A DNA stretch of 42,069 nt, taken from IMG/VR virus record IMGVR_UViG_3300002137_000182, positions 1 to 42,069 of that record; one strand, 5' to 3'. The notes beneath the pieces were generated by a model. The model was not told the DNA's origin and ran no database searches. It was given only the letters and a program-made list of their open reading frames with translations. This DNA is from a virus. Positions 38,598-42,069 of the stretch are shown one piece after another (position 1 is the stretch's first letter; every line of letters begins with the position of its first letter). Both the position numbers and the translations under genes were made by a program.

Positions 38598-41327
38598 TTA
38601 TTTCCACTTTGATAATGTAGAAAATGTGTATATATCTTTATCACTACTATAATAATTATCAGTTGGTAGGATTGTTAATCCAATTGATATATCAATTCCC
38701 ATTGGTAATTCAGCAAGTTCTCCATCTTGATTTAAATCCCATCCGATATCGGTAGGAACAGTATAAGTTAATGATGTAATTAAACTTGGAACTCCAACTT
38801 CACCAGTACCCCATAATTGACCCAATCTAAAATAACAAATATGACCTGTGTAAGTGTTACTACCATATGTAGGCATTGTCATTTTACCAAGTTCCGCAAG
38901 TTTATTCCACATCCCCTTCATTTCACTACGAGATAACGCATATGCTTTAAAGTTAAACGAAAGAGTTCGTTCAAATGTATCGTACATATACGATTGGTCA
39001 GCTCTACCTGGGTATTTTATGCCAGACCAAGATGGTGAATACGTTTCTGAGATACCATCCACAGTTCCTCTGAATTGTACTATTTTATTTTCTTTTTGGG
39101 TGCCATTTCCCTTATCCCATGCAAAGAATAAATGAACAAAGTCATTTTCCAATTTGTTATTATACAAACTTGCATTTATAGGGTCAGCATTTTTGAGGTC
39201 ACTATCATATTTAGTAGAATCTGCCCCAAATAATCTTGCAAATGTTTTATTTTCACGTGATAGTGGTTTTGGAAGTTTATACTTTGACTCTCTAGATTGT
39301 TTGTCGTATGAATAATCAGTCCCACCAAGTGGGTTTTGGTTTAAATCGTTATTATCATATTCTTCTCTAAAGTCACGAGCAACTTGAGTAATCTTATCAG
39401 CTCTTTTAGCTATTTTTCCATATGAAATTGCCTGATAATCGGCAATATCCGCTACATCTGGGAGTAGTCCTTCAGATTCATACAAACCTCGCTCTTTAAA
39501 TACTTTATCAATTGGTATTTGGGAGTTTTTTTGAGTTTGTTTAGCTAATGTAGTTTTAGTACCATCTTCATTTTTTCTGATACTATCACTTATTTGAAAT
39601 TCATAACGTTTTCCAGCAAAAAGAACTGGATTATCTTTTTTGTTTCGGGTGTATGGTTGGGTCAGTCCTATCGAAAATCTATTTTCTGCTCCAATAAATG
39701 CTGTGGTGTTACCATATCGTTGACCTTCGTTATCAAATGTATTTGTAAATCTACTTGTAGAAGTTGTACCAATACCATATACCGAATCAAATCCACCTTT
39801 TAAATCTTGATTCAAAGGACCCACATCTATACGTGTTCTTAGTGAAAATTCTGACCATATGTTTTTTAAGGGACTTACATTTATTGAAGCATTGGGGTTA
39901 TATTTCCAAGTCTCATCGCCAATTGGTAGAATTCCAGCCCTATCAAACTTTAGTCCAATATGTTGACCTGCTACGTTAGCAAGTAAATTTATAGGAGTCC
40001 AAACTTTACCAAATTTATTTGTTCTTTGAGCTGCAAATTGACGAACTCCCCAAAGAAGTCCTTTTACTGATAGAAGGAATGACCCAATTCGTGCAACATC
40101 AATTAATGCTCTTGTAGTCGAAGAGACAATACCACCTCTTACAAACCCATCATCAACACCTAATCCAAAATCCCAAAATTGAGGTTCTCCTTTAGATATT
40201 TTCTTACGTTGTATACCACGAAGGATGTAAGGTGCTTTAATTAAATTTAATGAATTTGGTGAATCATCTTTAAGATTGTATTTAGCATACATCTCATCTA
40301 AGAATGATGGAGAGTTACGTTGCTCCATAATATCACCAATACTTTTGTATGTAGCTTCATATAAGCTCTCTGGATTGTATCGTTGAGTGTCTCCAGTAGT
40401 TTTAGATGATTTAAATTGTCGATACCCACTAGCAAATGAAATTCCATTTGACAATTGTTTATAATCACTATAAGCAGACCCCATACTATCAAATTTAGAT
40501 TGAGTTTTGTCTACTGCAGTAAATTGTGATGGGTATTTAGTTTGTTGATATGGTGAAAACCCCTTAGCATCATCGTTAGTTATAAAGTCAACAAATTTCG
40601 GGTCTTTAGCTTGAGTTTCAAGTTGAGGGTTATATTTTATGCCCAATGTGTCGGTCTGACCTTTGAACTTATCACCCTGAATTGTAGGTATCGGTGTCGT
40701 TTCACCTAAAAACTCAGAAGTTAGATTGGATTTGTTTGGTGTCGTTTCACCTAAAAACTCAGAAGTTAGATTGGATTTGTTTGGTGTCGTTTCACCTAAG
40801 AAGTTTTGTACAAATTTAAATTCGGTTGGAGTAGTCTCTCCTTTGAACTTTTCGGCATTGGAGTAGTCTTGAGGAGTCGTTTCACCCTTAAATCTGTCTC
40901 CTTGAGTAATATTTGCCGTTGTGGTTTCACCTTTAAATTTATCCCCTTGTTGTACTGATGTTGTTTCTGTTTGTCCTAAGTATCTTTCTTGTAAGGACAT
41001 TTTACTTGGTGTTGTTTCGCCTATAAACTTTGATGAGTTATCAAATTTAGTTGGGTCAGTTTCGCCTATAAACTTTGATGAGTTATCAAATTTAGTTGGG
41101 TCAGTTTCGCCTATAAACTTTGATGAGTTATCAAATTTAGTCGGCGTTACACCTTGTTTTGGGGTTGTTGTAGTTGACTTGGGGGCAGATGGCGAGTTAT
41201 CCACAAATTGAGATAGTGGAGTCTGATTAGAAGTCTTAGGTACTTCCACTCGCTTTTGGTCTGCGAGGGATTTCTCTACCGGCTTTCTAAACTTAGATAA
41301 GTCTGATTTTAAATCTTTTAATGCCAT
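38598..41327 (-). CDS. Tail tube cap/baseplate-like protein with eleven 15-residue repeats
   Basis: This 909-residue protein has three parts. Residues 1-60 are basic and Thr/Ser/Pro-rich. Residues 61-225 are exactly eleven 15-residue repeats with consensus TPxxxxxxxxFxGET and no length change. Residues about 300-900 are the folded body. The final 200 residues (KIVQFRGTVDGISETYSP, SFNFKAYALSRSEMKGMW, YTGHICYFRLGQLWG, MGIDISIGLTILP) resemble the gp48/gp54-type baseplate and tube-cap domain. The repeats probably are disordered docking sites on another tail protein. The gene follows the tape-measure-like gene and precedes LysM and hub genes, the normal order for tail assembly. Confidence 0.7.
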   Translation of the reverse strand: MALKDLKSDLSKFRKPVEKSLADQKRVEVPKTSNQTPLSQFVDNSPSAPKSTTTTPKQGVTPTKFDNSSKFIGETDPTKFDNSSKFIGETDPTKFDNSSKFIGETTPSKMSLQERYLGQTETTSVQQGDKFKGETTTANITQGDRFKGETTPQDYSNAEKFKGETTPTEFKFVQNFLGETTPNKSNLTSEFLGETTPNKSNLTSEFLGETTPIPTIQGDKFKGQTDTLGIKYNPQLETQAKDPKFVDFITNDDAKGFSPYQQTKYPSQFTAVDKTQSKFDSMGSAYSDYKQLSNGISFASGYRQFKSSKTTGDTQRYNPESLYEATYKSIGDIMEQRNSPSFLDEMYAKYNLKDDSPNSLNLIKAPYILRGIQRKKISKGEPQFWDFGLGVDDGFVRGGIVSSTTRALIDVARIGSFLLSVKGLLWGVRQFAAQRTNKFGKVWTPINLLANVAGQHIGLKFDRAGILPIGDETWKYNPNASINVSPLKNIWSEFSLRTRIDVGPLNQDLKGGFDSVYGIGTTSTSRFTNTFDNEGQRYGNTTAFIGAENRFSIGLTQPYTRNKKDNPVLFAGKRYEFQISDSIRKNEDGTKTTLAKQTQKNSQIPIDKVFKERGLYESEGLLPDVADIADYQAISYGKIAKRADKITQVARDFREEYDNNDLNQNPLGGTDYSYDKQSRESKYKLPKPLSRENKTFARLFGADSTKYDSDLKNADPINASLYNNKLENDFVHLFFAWDKGNGTQKENKIVQFRGTVDGISETYSPSWSGIKYPGRADQSYMYDTFERTLSFNFKAYALSRSEMKGMWNKLAELGKMTMPTYGSNTYTGHICYFRLGQLWGTGEVGVPSLITSLTYTVPTDIGWDLNQDGELAELPMGIDISIGLTILPTDNYYSSDKDIYTFSTLSKWK
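40653..41147. repeat. Eleven in-register 45-base coding repeats
   Basis: The DNA encodes eleven 15-residue units without a single indel. Units 1-3 (about 41013-41147) and units 9-10 (about 40698-40787) are near-identical in DNA, while the others are diverged. That indicates an old array with two recent local duplications. Confidence 0.95.
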
Positions 41328-41338
41328 CTATTTACCTT

Positions 41339-42069
41339 TTATTTCAATTGGTCTCTATAACCTTGCATTCTGGTATTTTTCTTATTCATTGTAGATATCA
41401 CTTTGTCATCAATAACTATCTGAATTGGTTGACTTTGTATATCTCTACGAAGTCCTTGAATTTCTTCAAGTAATGGGTCAGATGAACCGCCATTTGCGGA
41501 TGAAGAGGATGTATCTGACGAGTCTCCCCCAATACCCATTGCCGATGCAATTAAAGGTAACATAAGACCTAATACAAGAACAGTTCCCAAAAATGGAGTT
41601 AACAATGCCAGTCCTAATGCTAATGGTAACATTGATAACCCTAACAACCCAAATGCGCCAGCCAAAGCAATTAATCCCGGAGCTATTTGAACTAAAGCAC
41701 CCAATCCAGTAGCCATCATTGAAATGGCAGGAACTGCAGCTGCCATTACCATCACAGCCATCCCAAATGCTAAAATACCAGGGGTAGCGACTAATAGTCC
41801 AATTCCGAAAATTGCCATAACAGCACCCAGCGAGCCCAATATATAAACTAATGGTATTAACATAGGTGAGATTGTAATCAATCCCGTTAAGGATTCGGTT
41901 AGTTCACCCATCATTCCAAATCCCTTGGCTATTTCTTGAAGCGCTATACCTAAAACAAGCATTGCGGCTGCTATTATTAACATTGCTGCTGCACCGATAA
42001 GTACACCTGCTCCAATAGGACTACTCATAATAAGACCAAGAGCTGCAAGTGCTCCGACAAGAGCAAACA
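41339..42069 (-). CDS. Hydrophobic tape-measure-like protein, C-terminal part (5' end cut)
   Basis: The frame is open to the right edge, so the N-terminus is missing; an ATG at 42028 is internal. About 160 residues are hydrophobic and Gly/Ala/Leu/Met-rich, in several helices (AAAMLIIAAAMLVLGIALQ, VILG-type segments). A Ser-, Gly- and Asp-rich linker (GGDSSDTSSSSANGG) follows, then a charged helical end (LLEEIQGLRRDIQSQPIQIV, NKKNTRMQGYRDQL). Hydrophobic membrane-like stretches next to a short helical tail are typical of tail tape measure proteins. Position before the tube-cap-like gene agrees. A membrane protein is less likely here. Confidence 0.65.
   Translation of the reverse strand, partial: FALVGALAALGLIMSSPIGAGVLIGAAAMLIIAAAMLVLGIALQEIAKGFGMMGELTESLTGLITISPMLIPLVYILGSLGAVMAIFGIGLLVATPGILAFGMAVMVMAAAVPAISMMATGLGALVQIAPGLIALAGAFGLLGLSMLPLALGLALLTPFLGTVLVLGLMLPLIASAMGIGGDSSDTSSSSANGGSSDPLLEEIQGLRRDIQSQPIQIVIDDKVISTMNKKNTRMQGYRDQLK

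Noticed and set aside
40653-41147. Regular repeats that could suggest a CRISPR array
   Set aside because: They are 45-base in-frame coding repeats with diverged units and no unique spacers.
306-41211. Plus-strand open reading frames, for example 5099-5386, 14652-15092, 22768-23163 and 36526-36858
   Set aside because: They lie opposite well-supported minus-strand genes, have composition typical of antisense frames, and none matches a recognised family.
1-42069. tRNA genes, integrase, attachment sites and transposases
   Set aside because: No cloverleaf pattern, tyrosine or serine recombinase motif, or terminal inverted repeats were seen by eye; a tRNAscan run would settle the tRNA question.

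Overview
The window looks like part of a lytic, T4-like (myovirus-type) phage that infects a member of the Bacteroidota, probably a flavobacterium-like host. The phage assignment rests on a T4-type replisome: family B polymerase gp43, sliding clamp gp45, clamp loader gp44 and gp62, DnaB-type helicase gp41, FEN/RNase H, UvsX and gp32. It is supported by class Ia ribonucleotide reductase, a GH73-type endolysin, and a baseplate/tail block. The host assignment rests on the promoters: at least twelve sites match the Bacteroidota pattern (-33 TTTG, about 20 bp, -7 TAnnTTTG-like), usually as TTTGG-N19-TATATTAG. Most genes also lack a strong Shine-Dalgarno sequence. The DNA is AT-rich. Every supported gene is on the minus strand, so transcription runs from high to low coordinates. 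Genes are tightly packed, often with ATGA or TAATG overlaps. No tRNA, CRISPR array, integrase or insertion sequence was seen, and no gap between genes exceeds 300 bases.

Layout in transcription order (right to left). 42.1-36.0 kb: tail and baseplate genes (C-terminal part of a hydrophobic tape-measure-like protein, a gp48/gp54-like protein with eleven in-register 15-residue repeats, a LysM baseplate protein, a hub-like protein, a small structural protein). 35.9-33.6 kb: small early-type genes of unknown function behind three similar promoters. 33.5-30.3 kb: a short family A DNA polymerase and a 672-residue protein of unknown role. 30.3-25.4 kb: recombination and replication (gp32, UvsX, FEN, gp41). 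25.3-21.9 kb: nucleotide supply (NrdB, NrdA, a small membrane protein, thioredoxin). 21.9-17.5 kb: sugar and small-molecule chemistry (GT2, UDP-galactopyranose mutase, 2OG-Fe(II) oxygenase, carbamoyltransferase). 17.5-14.0 kb: a MazG-like protein, a small HTH protein, two tandem Mom-like proteins, and a ParB-like/nuclease-like fusion. 14.0-6.2 kb: a glycosyltransferase, gp43, gp45, a DruA/DUF4338-like protein, gp44, a mini histone-H1-like protein, a zinc ribbon, gp62 and an Nmad1/DUF1599 protein. 6.1-0 kb: a small protein, a RecB/Cas4-type nuclease, the endolysin, a SLOG-like protein and more glycosyltransferases.

How it fits together (inference). Core replication genes are interleaved with genes that plausibly modify or protect phage DNA: two Mom-like proteins, Nmad1, the MazG-like protein, the DruA-like protein and a ParB-nuclease. 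A further set (carbamoyltransferase, 2OG oxygenase, UGM, five glycosyltransferases) could decorate DNA bases, virion proteins or host glycans. The most unusual features are the promoter family, whose -33 box is one arm of a small inverted repeat set at gene borders; the Mom/Mom/ParB-nuclease module; the DruA-like gene between the sliding clamp and clamp loader; and a second, family A polymerase with an altered motif C.
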